From: Cryobacterium sp. SO1
GTDB lineage: Bacteria; Actinomycetota; Actinomycetes; Actinomycetales; Microbacteriaceae
NCBI RefSeq assembly: GCF_004210215.2
Contig: NZ_CP067394.1
Span: 3,906,001 to 3,970,000, forward strand
Direction: 5' to 3'
Length of the DNA: 64,000 nucleotides
A model generated the notes under the pieces. That model was not told the origin of the DNA and did not search any database. It saw only the letters and a program-made list of their open reading frames with translations. Below, one piece after another: positions 54,662 to 64,000 of the stretch. The position numbers were made by a program, and so were the translations under genes. Numbering within the stretch: the first letter of the stretch is position 1; each line of letters starts with the position of its first letter.

Positions 54662-55930
54662 TCACCCCGTTTTCACCTGGGCGCACGAGTCGTCGGCGGC
54701 CGTGCGCCCGGTGAGGCCGTCCAGCCGCTCCGGGGCCGCCGTGGCCGGTAGTGTCGCCGTCGGCGGCGCCGTGGCATCCGGTTCGGCAGGTTCCGCGCCG
54801 GCCGGCACCTCTGCGGTCTCCGCGGGCGGCCAGAGCACCAGGGGTTCGTCGGTCCCTGCGGAGGGAGCCAACGAGAACGGCTCGTCGGCGGCGATTTTGG
54901 CGAACATAATGTCGGCAAGGTCCCGCGTGGGCACCACCCGGCCCGGGAAGTCCGGATCCTCCGTGCTGCCCGGGTACTGCACGAAGACCAGCCGGTCCAG
55001 GTCGATGTCCGCCAGCGCCAGGGCCATCGACACCATGGTGTCGGTGTGGGCGAGACTGGTGGAGAGGTGGATGTTGCCGGCCGCCGCGTTCGCCAGCGAG
55101 TACAGCCTGGGCAGGTCGGTGAAGGTGCCGTCACCGCGGACGGTGCGCATCAGCGAGGCCAGGTAGAGCTGCTGCGACGTGATCCGGGACAGGTCGCTGC
55201 CGTCGCCGACGCCGTGGCGGCTGCGCAGGAAGGCCAAGGCTGTGTCGCCGGCCACGATGCTGGTGCCGGCGGGCAGCGACAGGCCTGCCTGCGGATCGTC
55301 GACGGGCTCGGTCAGGCAGACCGGCACGCCGCCGACGGCATCGCTGAGCCGCACGACGGCGGCGAAGGATGCCAGCCCCGCGTACGGAATATCGAGCCCG
55401 GTGAGCTCCTCCACAGTATCGACCACGCAGGGCAGCCCGCCGCGCCCCATCGCCTCGTTGACCGGGGCAGCTTGCAGCGCGCCGTACACCTCGCCGGTGC
55501 CGGCGTCGGTGCACTCCGGATGCGCCACGATGAGGTCCCGGGGAATGCTCACGACCACGGCGTTCGTGTGGTCCGCCGACACGTGCACCAGAATGTTGAC
55601 GTCGTTGAGGGTGGTCGCCCGCTCGCCGTACGCCGCCCCCTGGGACGCGTCGTTGTCCACACCGACGATAAGCAGGTTGAAGCCGTTCTCGTAGCTGCCG
55701 ATCCCCGGCGGCGGGCCGTCGCCGATGCCGTCGCCGTCGCTGTTGATGTCGATCGAGTTGGCGGCCACCGTACTGCTGACCTGCCAGAGCGCGAACGCCG
55801 CCAGAGCGGTGGTGCTGACAAGAAGCACCGCGAGGCTCAGGGCCACAGTGCTCAGGATGCCCGTCACGGCGTGCGACCTCTTCAGTCGCCCGTGCCGGGC
55901 GCCGCCCGTCGTGTGCTGCACTTCGGTCAC
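54662..55930 (-). CDS. LytR-CpsA-Psr (LCP) family cell-wall polymer ligase
   Basis: 422 residues. A basic N-terminus and one membrane helix (about 24-50) anchor an outside LCP domain: LLIVGVDNDA, TTLNDVNILVHV, VVVSIPRDLIV, CVVDTVEELTG, FAAVVRLSDAVGGVPVCL and ALAFLRSRHGVGDGSDLSR supply the conserved Arg/Asp residues. LCP proteins attach teichoic-acid-like polymers or arabinogalactan to peptidoglycan. The C-terminal 60 residues are Ala/Pro/Thr-rich. Stands alone. Confidence 0.92.
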   Translation of the reverse strand: MTEVQHTTGGARHGRLKRSHAVTGILSTVALSLAVLLVSTTALAAFALWQVSSTVAANSIDINSDGDGIGDGPPPGIGSYENGFNLLIVGVDNDASQGAAYGERATTLNDVNILVHVSADHTNAVVVSIPRDLIVAHPECTDAGTGEVYGALQAAPVNEAMGRGGLPCVVDTVEELTGLDIPYAGLASFAAVVRLSDAVGGVPVCLTEPVDDPQAGLSLPAGTSIVAGDTALAFLRSRHGVGDGSDLSRITSQQLYLASLMRTVRGDGTFTDLPRLYSLANAAAGNIHLSTSLAHTDTMVSMALALADIDLDRLVFVQYPGSTEDPDFPGRVVPTRDLADIMFAKIAADEPFSLAPSAGTDEPLVLWPPAETAEVPAGAEPAEPDATAPPTATLPATAAPERLDGLTGRTAADDSCAQVKTG

Positions 55931-56100
55931 CGGTCCGGCCCATCCGCAGCACCCTCGGAGCGCTGCTCCAGACGGATTTCAACGCCGCGAGCTGCTGCGT
56001 CCGTCGGAGGGGAGCATAGTCTGGCCACTGCATCCCGGCCAGAGGTCGGCCCGGGGTGCCGATGGACCGACTCCCGGCAACGCGTGCACCGCCGGGTCGG

Positions 56101-56565
56101 TCAGACGGAGACGTCCCCGCGCCAGCCGCCGCTCTGGTTGGCCGGGTCCTCCACGAAAGTTCTGAACTGCTTGAGGTCCTTGCGGATCACGTGGTCGTCG
56201 ACGCCGAACACGGCGCCGACCTTCTCCAGGAAGCCTTCGGCCTCCCAGTCCAGCTGCACGGTCACCCTCGACGTCGTGTCACTCAGGCGGTGGAACGTGA
56301 CCACGCCGGCGTGCTTCTCGTCGCCGGAAATGCTCTTCCAGGCCACCCTTTCGTCGAGGTGCTGCTCGGTGATCTCTGCATCGAACTCACGTTCGGCTCC
56401 GCCGATCTTCACCTTCCAGTGGGTGTGCGTGTCGTCGATCTGACGGATGCTCTCGACGAAGTCGAGGAAGTGCGGGAAAGACTCGAACTGGGTCCACTGG
56501 TTGTACGCGGTGCGCACGGGAACGGCTACGTCGATCGTTTCGATTACCTGGGTCACGGGGTTCAT
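56101..56565 (-). CDS. SRPBCC-family protein (polyketide cyclase-like)
   Basis: 154 residues. VIETIDVAVPVRTAYNQWTQ, then FPHFLDFVESIRQIDDTHTH and HAGVVTFHRLSDTTSRVTVQ match the cyclase/dehydrase COQ10-like subgroup common in actinobacteria, often stress-related. No catalytic residues can be assigned. It lies 170 bases downstream of dps on the same strand. Confidence 0.88.
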   Translation of the reverse strand: MNPVTQVIETIDVAVPVRTAYNQWTQFESFPHFLDFVESIRQIDDTHTHWKVKIGGAEREFDAEITEQHLDERVAWKSISGDEKHAGVVTFHRLSDTTSRVTVQLDWEAEGFLEKVGAVFGVDDHVIRKDLKQFRTFVEDPANQSGGWRGDVSV

Positions 56566-56733
56566 CCTCTGTTCCTAGAAAAGCGTGCCCTGCTTCGCCG
56601 ATCGCATCTGGCGGGCAGGTCACACCGGGTGGGCGGACTGGAGCGTGCGAGTCTCGTCTACCTATGACGCATCCAGGCGCCCATTCGTCACGGCGGCGGC
56701 CGGATTCCGGTGGATCCGACCGCCGGAGGCGAG

Positions 56734-57228
56734 TTACGCCTTGCCGACCGGACGGGTGGAATCCTTCGCGGTGGGCTGCCGGGGCTTCCGGTCCTCCGCG
56801 CTGACCATCCAGATGTACTGCTCCAGCTTGAGAATGAAGCCGTTCAAGATATCGGCGCTGGCCGGGTCTTCTTCATCGACAGCTTCGTGAACTTCCCGGA
56901 TGTTGTCGACGGTTGCGGTCAGCAGAGCCGTCACCAGTCCCACGGTCTCGGTGGTGTCGACCTCGCCGGCGGGGAACTTGGGCAGATGCGTGGTCTTGGT
57001 GACCGTCTCGGTGCGCCCGTCGGGCAGGGCGTCCAGCGCACGCATCCGCTCGGCCAGCTCATCGGTGAAGATCCGGGCGTCGTCGATGATCTCGTCGAGT
57101 TGCAGGTGCAGGTCGCGGAAGTTCTTCCCCACCACGCTCCAGTGCGCCTGCTTGCCCTGGACGTGCAGCTCGATCAGGTCGACGAGGACCGACTGCAGGT
57201 TGCTGCCGAGCTCTGCGGATGCCTTCAT
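56734..57228 (-). CDS. dps: Dps-family DNA-protection ferritin
   Basis: 164 residues from ATG 57228. LVDLIELHVQGKQAHWSVVG contains the ferroxidase His, and LDEIIDDARIFTDELAERM the Asp/Glu ligands of the inter-subunit site. A four-helix bundle assembles into a 12-mer that oxidises and stores iron and shields DNA under stress. The polar C-terminal tail (RKPRQPTAKDSTRP) may contact DNA. The nearby SRPBCC gene may be co-regulated. Confidence 0.92.
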   Translation of the reverse strand: MKASAELGSNLQSVLVDLIELHVQGKQAHWSVVGKNFRDLHLQLDEIIDDARIFTDELAERMRALDALPDGRTETVTKTTHLPKFPAGEVDTTETVGLVTALLTATVDNIREVHEAVDEEDPASADILNGFILKLEQYIWMVSAEDRKPRQPTAKDSTRPVGKA

Positions 57229-57424
57229 GGGATTCCCTTCTTCACCAGCGGGAACGGAGGCGGCCGACGGTTCAGCCGGCGTCCCGCCTGTTTGAGACAG
57301 CACACTAGCAGCGTCCACCGACAAGATCGGGACTCAGCCTCTTCTCAGTTTCGCCGGCTGTCGGACGGATATCGTTTCCAATCTCTCGCACCCTCGTGCG
57401 AATTATTGAGAACGAAAGAGCATC

Positions 57425-59476
<2,052 letters not shown>

Positions 59477-59580
59477 GCAGCGTCACTGCAGCCAGCCGTC
59501 TAAGAGCGGTATCACGGGTGGCATATAGAAAACTCTTAGGTTCTGTGCAGCGCATATGCAGCCCACAGGGCGTACGGTTA

Positions 59581-59662
59581 CACCAGGAGTTCCCCCACTC
59601 CCATGATTGGCCCCGGTGCCAGCTCCCTTTCCCCCAAAGCGCGAGCGACACCGGGGCTTTTT
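59581..59662 (+). ncRNA. 6C-type small RNA
   Basis: Two hairpins with C-rich loops: GGAG-TTCCCCCA-CTCC (59586-59601) and CTTT-CCCCC-AAAG (59627-59639). The second is enclosed in a long stem GCCCCGGTG (59610-59618)/CACCGGGGC (59649-59657) followed by TTTTT, an intrinsic terminator. Paired stem-loops with C runs are the definition of the actinobacterial 6C RNA motif, which in mycobacteria pairs with G-rich ribosome-binding sites. Transcription probably starts shortly before 59586, perhaps from TACGGT near 59573. It stands between glgX and kdp, on the same strand. Confidence 0.78.
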
Positions 59663-59691
59663 CATGCCCGGCACGCCGCGGGCATAGTGCG

Positions 59692-59764
59692 TAACTCCTG
59701 CAATCCGGCCGGATGAGGGCGTATCGGCCGGTTCTGGCGTGTTCCAAGAATCCAGCAGGAGTTA
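59692..59764. repeat. Nested intergenic palindrome
   Basis: TAACTCCTGC (59692-59701) pairs with GCAGGAGTTA (59755-59764), 10 bp, enclosing CCGGCCG (59705-59711)/CGGCCGG (59725-59731). Between the 6C RNA and the kdp leader. Confidence 0.65.
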
Positions 59765-59824
59765 TGCACAACGGCCGGGCCGGATCGGGCGTGAGGCGGC
59801 CACGGGCCGCCGGATCGAGCCGGG

Positions 59825-59842
59825 CGTTAGGGGTTCGTTAGG
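59825..59842 (+). promoter_or_regulatory. Direct repeat in the kdp upstream region, possible KdpE site
   Basis: CGTTAGG at 59825-59831 and again at 59836-59842, 11 bases apart, about 100 bases upstream of the first kdp-region start. OmpR-type response regulators such as KdpE bind direct repeats with this spacing. No kdpD or kdpE gene is in the window. Confidence 0.4.
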
Positions 59843-59943
59843 AAACCGGTGGGGCGGTTCGGGTGGGTGTTTACTCGGTTCGTGCTCGTGCGGAGCACGG
59901 GTGCCGGCCGGCAGACCGGCGGCCAACGGATGGAGATAATCAC

Positions 59944-60027
59944 ATGCTCGACCTTGTCTACGTGCTCGGCGTGATCGCCGTGTTCGCGCTCATCGGCCTG
60001 GTGGCCTGGGGGGTGGCCAAGCTGTGA
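59944..60027 (+). CDS. 27-aa membrane peptide upstream of kdpF
   Basis: MLDLVYVLGVIAVFALIGLV then AWGVAKL: one transmembrane helix, with GGAG 10-13 bases before ATG 59944. Its stop overlaps the GTG start of kdpF (GTGA), the same coupling used in the rest of the operon, so it is almost certainly translated. KdpF itself is the next gene, so this is an additional small membrane subunit or a regulatory leader peptide. Confidence 0.75.
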   Translation: MLDLVYVLGVIAVFALIGLVAWGVAKL

Positions 60028-60113
60028 TCGTGTTTGACATCATTGCGGCCGTGCTCGCCGTGGCCGCCATCGGCTACCTGGTCTTCGCCCTGGTGAAACC
60101 GGAGCGGTTCTAG
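60024..60113 (+). CDS. kdpF: KdpF, small subunit of potassium-transporting ATPase
   Basis: 29 residues: [20 protein letters not shown] then FALVKPERF. The single helix and final PERF are the KdpF signature. It stabilises the KdpABC complex by sitting next to KdpA. GTG start 60024, overlapping both neighbours (GTGA before, TAGTG after). Confidence 0.92.
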   Translation: MIVFDIIAAVLAVAAIGYLVFALVKPERF

Positions 60114-61786
60114 TGTCCGTGTGGCTGGGCATCCTGCAGGCCCTCACCCTTGTTGCCGTTCTTGCCGTCATCTACCGCCCGCTCGGCGACTACATGGCCA
60201 CCGTCTACACCTCGCACAAGGACCTACGCATCGAGCGCGGCTTCTACCGGCTGATCGGGGTGGATGCCCGCAGCCAGCAGACCTGGTCGGCATACCTGCG
60301 CGGCGTGCTCGCCTTCTCGTTGATCGGGGTGCTGTTCGTCTACGCGATCCAGCGCGCCCAGGCGGTGCTGCCGTACTCGCTGGGTTTTGACGCCGTGCCG
60401 GAGGGGCTCTCGTTCAACACCGCGATCTCGTTCGTGACGAACACCAACTGGCAGTCGTACTCCCCCGATGTGACCCTGGGCTACACGGTGCAGCTGGCCG
60501 GCCTGGCGGTGCAGAACTTCGTCTCCTCGGCCGTGGGACTGGCCGTGGCGATCGCCCTGGTGCGCGGCCTGATGCTGCGCCGCTCCGGCACCATCGGCAA
60601 CTTCTGGGTGGACCTGACCCGCGGGGTGCTGCGGCTGCTGCTGCCGCTGGCGGTGGTGGCCGCGATCGTGCTGCTGGCTGGCGGGGTGATCCAGAATTTC
60701 ACCGGGTTCACCGATGGGACCACTCTGACCGGCGCCACCCAGTCGATCCCGGGAGGCCCGGTGGCCTCCCAGGAGGCGATCAAGGTGCTCGGCACCAACG
60801 GCGGCGGATTCTTCAACGCCAACTCGGCGCATCCGTTCGAAAACCCGAGCGGCTTCACCAACCTGTTCGAGATCGTGCTGATGCTGGCCATCCCGTTCAG
60901 CCTGCCGCGCACCTTCGGCATCATGGTGGGCGACAAACGCCAGGGCTACACGATCCTGGCCACCATGGCCACGATCTTCGTGATCTCGCTCACCGCGCTC
61001 ACCCTGTTCGAACTGAACGGCGCCGGCGCCGCGCCCGGCCTGGCCGGTGGCGCGATGGAGGGCAAGGAGACCCGGTTCGGTATCCTCGGTTCCACCCTGT
61101 TCGCCACCTCGACCACCCTCACCTCCACCGGCGCGGTCAACTCGATGCACGACTCCTACACGGCGCTCGGCGGCATGATGCCGATGCTGAACATGATGCT
61201 CGGCGAGGTCGCGCCCGGCGGCACCGGCTCCGGCCTCTACGGCATGCTGATCCTCGCGGTGATCGCGGTGTTCGTGGCCGGCCTGCTGGTCGGCCGCACC
61301 CCGGAGTACCTGGGCAAGAAGATCGGCCCGCGCGAGATCAAACTGGCCAGCCTGTACATCCTGGTCACCCCCACCCTGGTGCTGGTCGGCACCGCGCTGT
61401 CCTTCGCTATTCCCGCCGTGCGGGCGGATGTCGAGGCCACCTCGATCTGGAATCCCGGCTTGCACGGGCTGTCCGAGGTGCTCTACGCGTTCACCTCCGC
61501 GGCCAACAACAACGGATCGGCGTTCGCCGGTCTCACCGCGAACACTCCGTGGTTCAACACCGCTCTGGGCGTGGCCATGCTGCTCGGCCGGTTCTTGCCG
61601 ATGGTGTTCGTTCTGGCCCTGGCCGGCTCGTTCGCCGCGCAAGACCGGGTGCCGGCCACCGTGGGCACCCTGCCCACCAACCGGGTCCAGTTCGTGGGCC
61701 TGCTCCTCGGCGTGACGATTATCATCACCGCCCTCACCTATTTCCCCGTACTCGCGCTGGGTCCCCTGGCGGAAGGGCTGCAGTAA
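60113..61786 (+). CDS. kdpA: Potassium-transporting ATPase subunit A
   Basis: 557 residues, GTG 60113 overlapping the kdpF stop by one base. Ten membrane helices and four pore loops related to K+ channels: [49 protein letters not shown] and [12 protein letters not shown]. It selects and passes K+ in the high-affinity Kdp pump. Coupled to kdpF and followed three bases later by kdpB. Confidence 0.98.
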   Translation: MSVWLGILQALTLVAVLAVIYRPLGDYMATVYTSHKDLRIERGFYRLIGVDARSQQTWSAYLRGVLAFSLIGVLFVYAIQRAQAVLPYSLGFDAVPEGLSFNTAISFVTNTNWQSYSPDVTLGYTVQLAGLAVQNFVSSAVGLAVAIALVRGLMLRRSGTIGNFWVDLTRGVLRLLLPLAVVAAIVLLAGGVIQNFTGFTDGTTLTGATQSIPGGPVASQEAIKVLGTNGGGFFNANSAHPFENPSGFTNLFEIVLMLAIPFSLPRTFGIMVGDKRQGYTILATMATIFVISLTALTLFELNGAGAAPGLAGGAMEGKETRFGILGSTLFATSTTLTSTGAVNSMHDSYTALGGMMPMLNMMLGEVAPGGTGSGLYGMLILAVIAVFVAGLLVGRTPEYLGKKIGPREIKLASLYILVTPTLVLVGTALSFAIPAVRADVEATSIWNPGLHGLSEVLYAFTSAANNNGSAFAGLTANTPWFNTALGVAMLLGRFLPMVFVLALAGSFAAQDRVPATVGTLPTNRVQFVGLLLGVTIIITALTYFPVLALGPLAEGLQ

Positions 61787-61789
61787 GCC

Positions 61790-63988
61790 ATGACCACACT
61801 GTCGAACACCCACAAGCCGGTCGCCCCCGACCAGCACCCCGCACCCCACGCGTCGAAACCGACGAAGGCGATCAGCGCCGGCCAGCTCGTGGCCGCGCTG
61901 CCCGGCGCGGTGCGAAAGCTCGACCCGCGCCTGATGTGGCGTAACCCGGTGATGTTCATCGTCGAAATCGGCGCCGTGCTCACCACCGTGCTCGCGGTGG
62001 CCGAGCCGTTCCTCGGCGGACCCGGCGAATCCGGCGGCTCCGCCGTACCCGGTTCGTTCACGGTGGGGATCGCGGTGTGGCTCTGGCTCACGGTGATCTT
62101 CGCCAACCTGGCCGAGTCCGTGGCCGAGGGCCGCGGCAAGGCCCAGGCCGACAGCCTGCGGCAGACCCGCACCAGCACCAGCGCCACCCAGGTGCAGGGC
62201 TACAACCCCGACACCAACCCCGGCGCGGAGGGGGCGTCGGTGCAGACGATCTCCTCGGCCGACCTCACCCTCGGCGACGTCGTGATCCTCGTGGCCGGGG
62301 AGCTGGTCCCCGGCGACGGCGACATCGTCTGGGGCATCGCCTCGATCGACGAGTCCGCGATCACCGGCGAATCTGCCCCGGTGGTGCGGGAGTCCGGCGG
62401 CGACCGCAGCGCCGTCACCGGCGGCACCCGGGTGCTCTCGGACCGCATCGTGGTGCGCATCACGAGCAAACCGGGCGAGACCTTCGTGGACCGGATGATC
62501 GCCCTTGTCGAGGGCGCGGCGCGGCAGAAGACGCCCAACGAACTGGCGCTGAACATCCTGCTGGCCAGCCTGTCGATCGTGTTCCTGGTGGTGGTGCTCA
62601 CCCTCAACCCGATCGCGAGCTACTCCGCCGCCACGGTGAGCCTGCCGGTGTTGATCGCGCTGCTGGTCTGCCTGATCCCCACCACCATCGGGGCGTTGCT
62701 CTCGGCGATCGGCATCGCCGGCATGGACCGGCTCGTGCAACGGAACGTGCTGGCCATGTCGGGCCGCGCGGTCGAGGCCGCCGGCGACGTCACCATCCTG
62801 CTGCTCGACAAGACCGGCACCATCACGTACGGCAACCGGCAGGCCCGCGAGTTCGCGCCGCTGACCGGCGTCACCGAGGCCGAGCTGGTGCGGGCCGCGG
62901 CGCTCTCCTCGCTGAGCGACCCCACCCCGGAGGGTAAATCCATCGTGGACCTGGCCGCCGAGCGGGGCTTCCACCGGCCGGACAGCCTGGCCGGTGACAT
63001 CGTGCCGTTCACTGCGCAGACCCGCATGAGCGGCATCGACCTGGCCGACGGGGCTGGCGGCGCCGGCGGCGGGCAGATCCGCAAGGGTGCAGGCTCCGCC
63101 GTGCTGGCCTGGGTGGGCGAGGCCGGCCCGGTGCCTGAGGCTGTGCTGGCCGAGCTGACCGCAGAGGTGGAACGCATCTCCCGGTTGGGCGGCACCCCGC
63201 TCGTGGTCGCCACGGGCTCATCCCCAGGCACCACAGCATCCGGCGAGCGCACCGTGCTCGGCGTGGTCTACCTCAAGGACATCGTCAAGGAGGGCATCAA
63301 GGAACGCTTCGCCGAACTCCGCGCGATGGGCATCCGCACCATCATGGTCACCGGCGACAACGCCCTCACCGCCACCACGATCGCGGCCGAGGCCGGCGTG
63401 GACGACTTTCTCGCCGAGGCCACCCCGGAGGACAAGCTCGCGCTGATCCGCCGGGAGCAGGAGGGCGGCAACCTCGTGGCGATGACCGGCGACGGCACCA
63501 ACGACGCGCCCGCCCTGGCCCAGGCCGACGTGGGGGTGGCGATGAACACCGGCACCTCCGCCGCGAAGGAGGCCGGCAACATGGTCGACCTCGACTCCGA
63601 CCCCACCAAGCTGATCGACATCGTGCGGATCGGCAAGCAGTTGCTGATCACCCGCGGGGCACTCACCACCTTCTCGATCGCCAACGACCTCGCCAAGTAC
63701 TTCGCGATCATCCCGGCCATGTTCGCCGGGGTGTTCCCGGGCCTGGCCGTGCTGAACATCATGCAGCTGAGCTCCCCCGCGTCGGCGATCCTGTCCGCGA
63801 TCATCTTCAACGCCATCGTCATCGTGGTGCTGATTCCCCTGGCGCTGCGCGGAGTCACCTACCGCGCGGCGAGCGCGTCGAGCATCCTCGGCCGCAACCT
63901 GCTGATCTACGGGCTCGGCGGCGTGATCGCCCCGTTCGTGGGCATCAAACTCATCGACCTCGTCGTGTCGCTGCTGCCCGGGTTCTAG
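61790..63988 (+). CDS. kdpB: Potassium-transporting ATPase subunit B (P-type ATPase)
   Basis: 732 residues. Actuator [11 protein letters not shown], phosphorylation site [13 protein letters not shown] with the aspartyl-phosphate Asp, nucleotide domain, and hinge [20 protein letters not shown]; seven membrane helices. The catalytic subunit that hydrolyses ATP for K+ uptake. A Gly/Ala-rich insert ([14 protein letters not shown]) lies in the nucleotide-binding domain near residue 425. Confidence 0.98.
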   Translation: MTTLSNTHKPVAPDQHPAPHASKPTKAISAGQLVAALPGAVRKLDPRLMWRNPVMFIVEIGAVLTTVLAVAEPFLGGPGESGGSAVPGSFTVGIAVWLWLTVIFANLAESVAEGRGKAQADSLRQTRTSTSATQVQGYNPDTNPGAEGASVQTISSADLTLGDVVILVAGELVPGDGDIVWGIASIDESAITGESAPVVRESGGDRSAVTGGTRVLSDRIVVRITSKPGETFVDRMIALVEGAARQKTPNELALNILLASLSIVFLVVVLTLNPIASYSAATVSLPVLIALLVCLIPTTIGALLSAIGIAGMDRLVQRNVLAMSGRAVEAAGDVTILLLDKTGTITYGNRQAREFAPLTGVTEAELVRAAALSSLSDPTPEGKSIVDLAAERGFHRPDSLAGDIVPFTAQTRMSGIDLADGAGGAGGGQIRKGAGSAVLAWVGEAGPVPEAVLAELTAEVERISRLGGTPLVVATGSSPGTTASGERTVLGVVYLKDIVKEGIKERFAELRAMGIRTIMVTGDNALTATTIAAEAGVDDFLAEATPEDKLALIRREQEGGNLVAMTGDGTNDAPALAQADVGVAMNTGTSAAKEAGNMVDLDSDPTKLIDIVRIGKQLLITRGALTTFSIANDLAKYFAIIPAMFAGVFPGLAVLNIMQLSSPASAILSAIIFNAIVIVVLIPLALRGVTYRAASASSILGRNLLIYGLGGVIAPFVGIKLIDLVVSLLPGF

Positions 63989-63991
63989 GCC

Positions 63992-64000
63992 ATGCTCACC
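63992..64000 (+). CDS. kdpC: Start of kdpC, truncated by window end
   Basis: ATG 63992, three bases after the kdpB stop, with three codons visible (MLT). Identified only by its position in the conserved kdpFABC order. Confidence 0.7.

Noticed and set aside
59765..59943. A c-di-AMP (ydaO) riboswitch before kdp
   Set aside because: The region is GC-rich and structured, but I could not match the conserved core of that riboswitch by eye.
60224..62974. Minus-strand open frame of 916 codons over kdpA and kdpB
   Set aside because: KdpA and KdpB are certain; this is an antisense shadow.

Overview
This window is a high-GC actinobacterial chromosome segment. I place it in the Microbacteriaceae (a relative of Cryobacterium or Leifsonia is my best guess). 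The reasons are an HNH nuclease with a DUF222 domain, a DUF7882-type small protein, an actinobacterial cytochrome c oxidase subunit IV, a 6C-type small RNA, a xanthorhodopsin-clade proton pump and GAF-ANTAR regulators. No rRNA, CRISPR array or insertion sequence was found. The only tRNA sequence is a 3' fragment.

Positions 1-3718 are the right end of an integrated element of the actinomycete integrative type. It ends in a 44-base 3' fragment of tRNA-Gly(CCC), the expected attachment-site scar. It carries a RelA/SpoT-type synthetase-domain gene running off the left edge, a rolling-circle HUH replication initiator, an excisionase-like protein, and three small unknown genes beside the attachment site. 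Its GC content is visibly lower than that of the rest.

From 3741 to about 43760 the segment is a patchwork of small metabolic genes, each next to its own regulator: MarR with an aldo/keto reductase and a Gfo/Idh/MocA oxidoreductase; TetR with an MBL hydrolase; TetR with a DUF4386 membrane protein and an alcohol dehydrogenase; LysR with an aminotransferase; MarR with a rhodopsin; HxlR with an F420-NADP reductase-like protein; PadR with a membrane protein; TetR with two short-chain dehydrogenases. In most pairs the divergent region holds a readable palindrome or repeat that is a strong operator candidate. Also here are a drug-exporter type ABC transporter operon headed by a DUF4097 protein, two tandem GAF-ANTAR proteins, an isolated ctaF, an Eis-like acetyltransferase and a lipoprotein alpha carbonic anhydrase. 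Decayed genes include a flavin reductase and a rifampin ADP-ribosyltransferase (arr).

From 43775 to 59476 come small cell-envelope or unknown proteins, a cluster of DnaA-box-like sequences, a large LuxR/MalT-type regulator followed by a three-gene membrane-protein operon, an MMPL exporter, an LCP protein, Dps and glycogen debranching enzyme GlgX. The right end (59581-64000) holds a 6C-like small RNA and the potassium-uptake operon: a 27-codon membrane peptide, kdpF, kdpA, kdpB and the first codons of kdpC.

Intergenic regions carry several families of small hairpin elements that recur within the window, and the 7-mer CGGATGC/GCATCCG appears much more often than base composition predicts. Functions rest on motifs read by eye; no database search was run.
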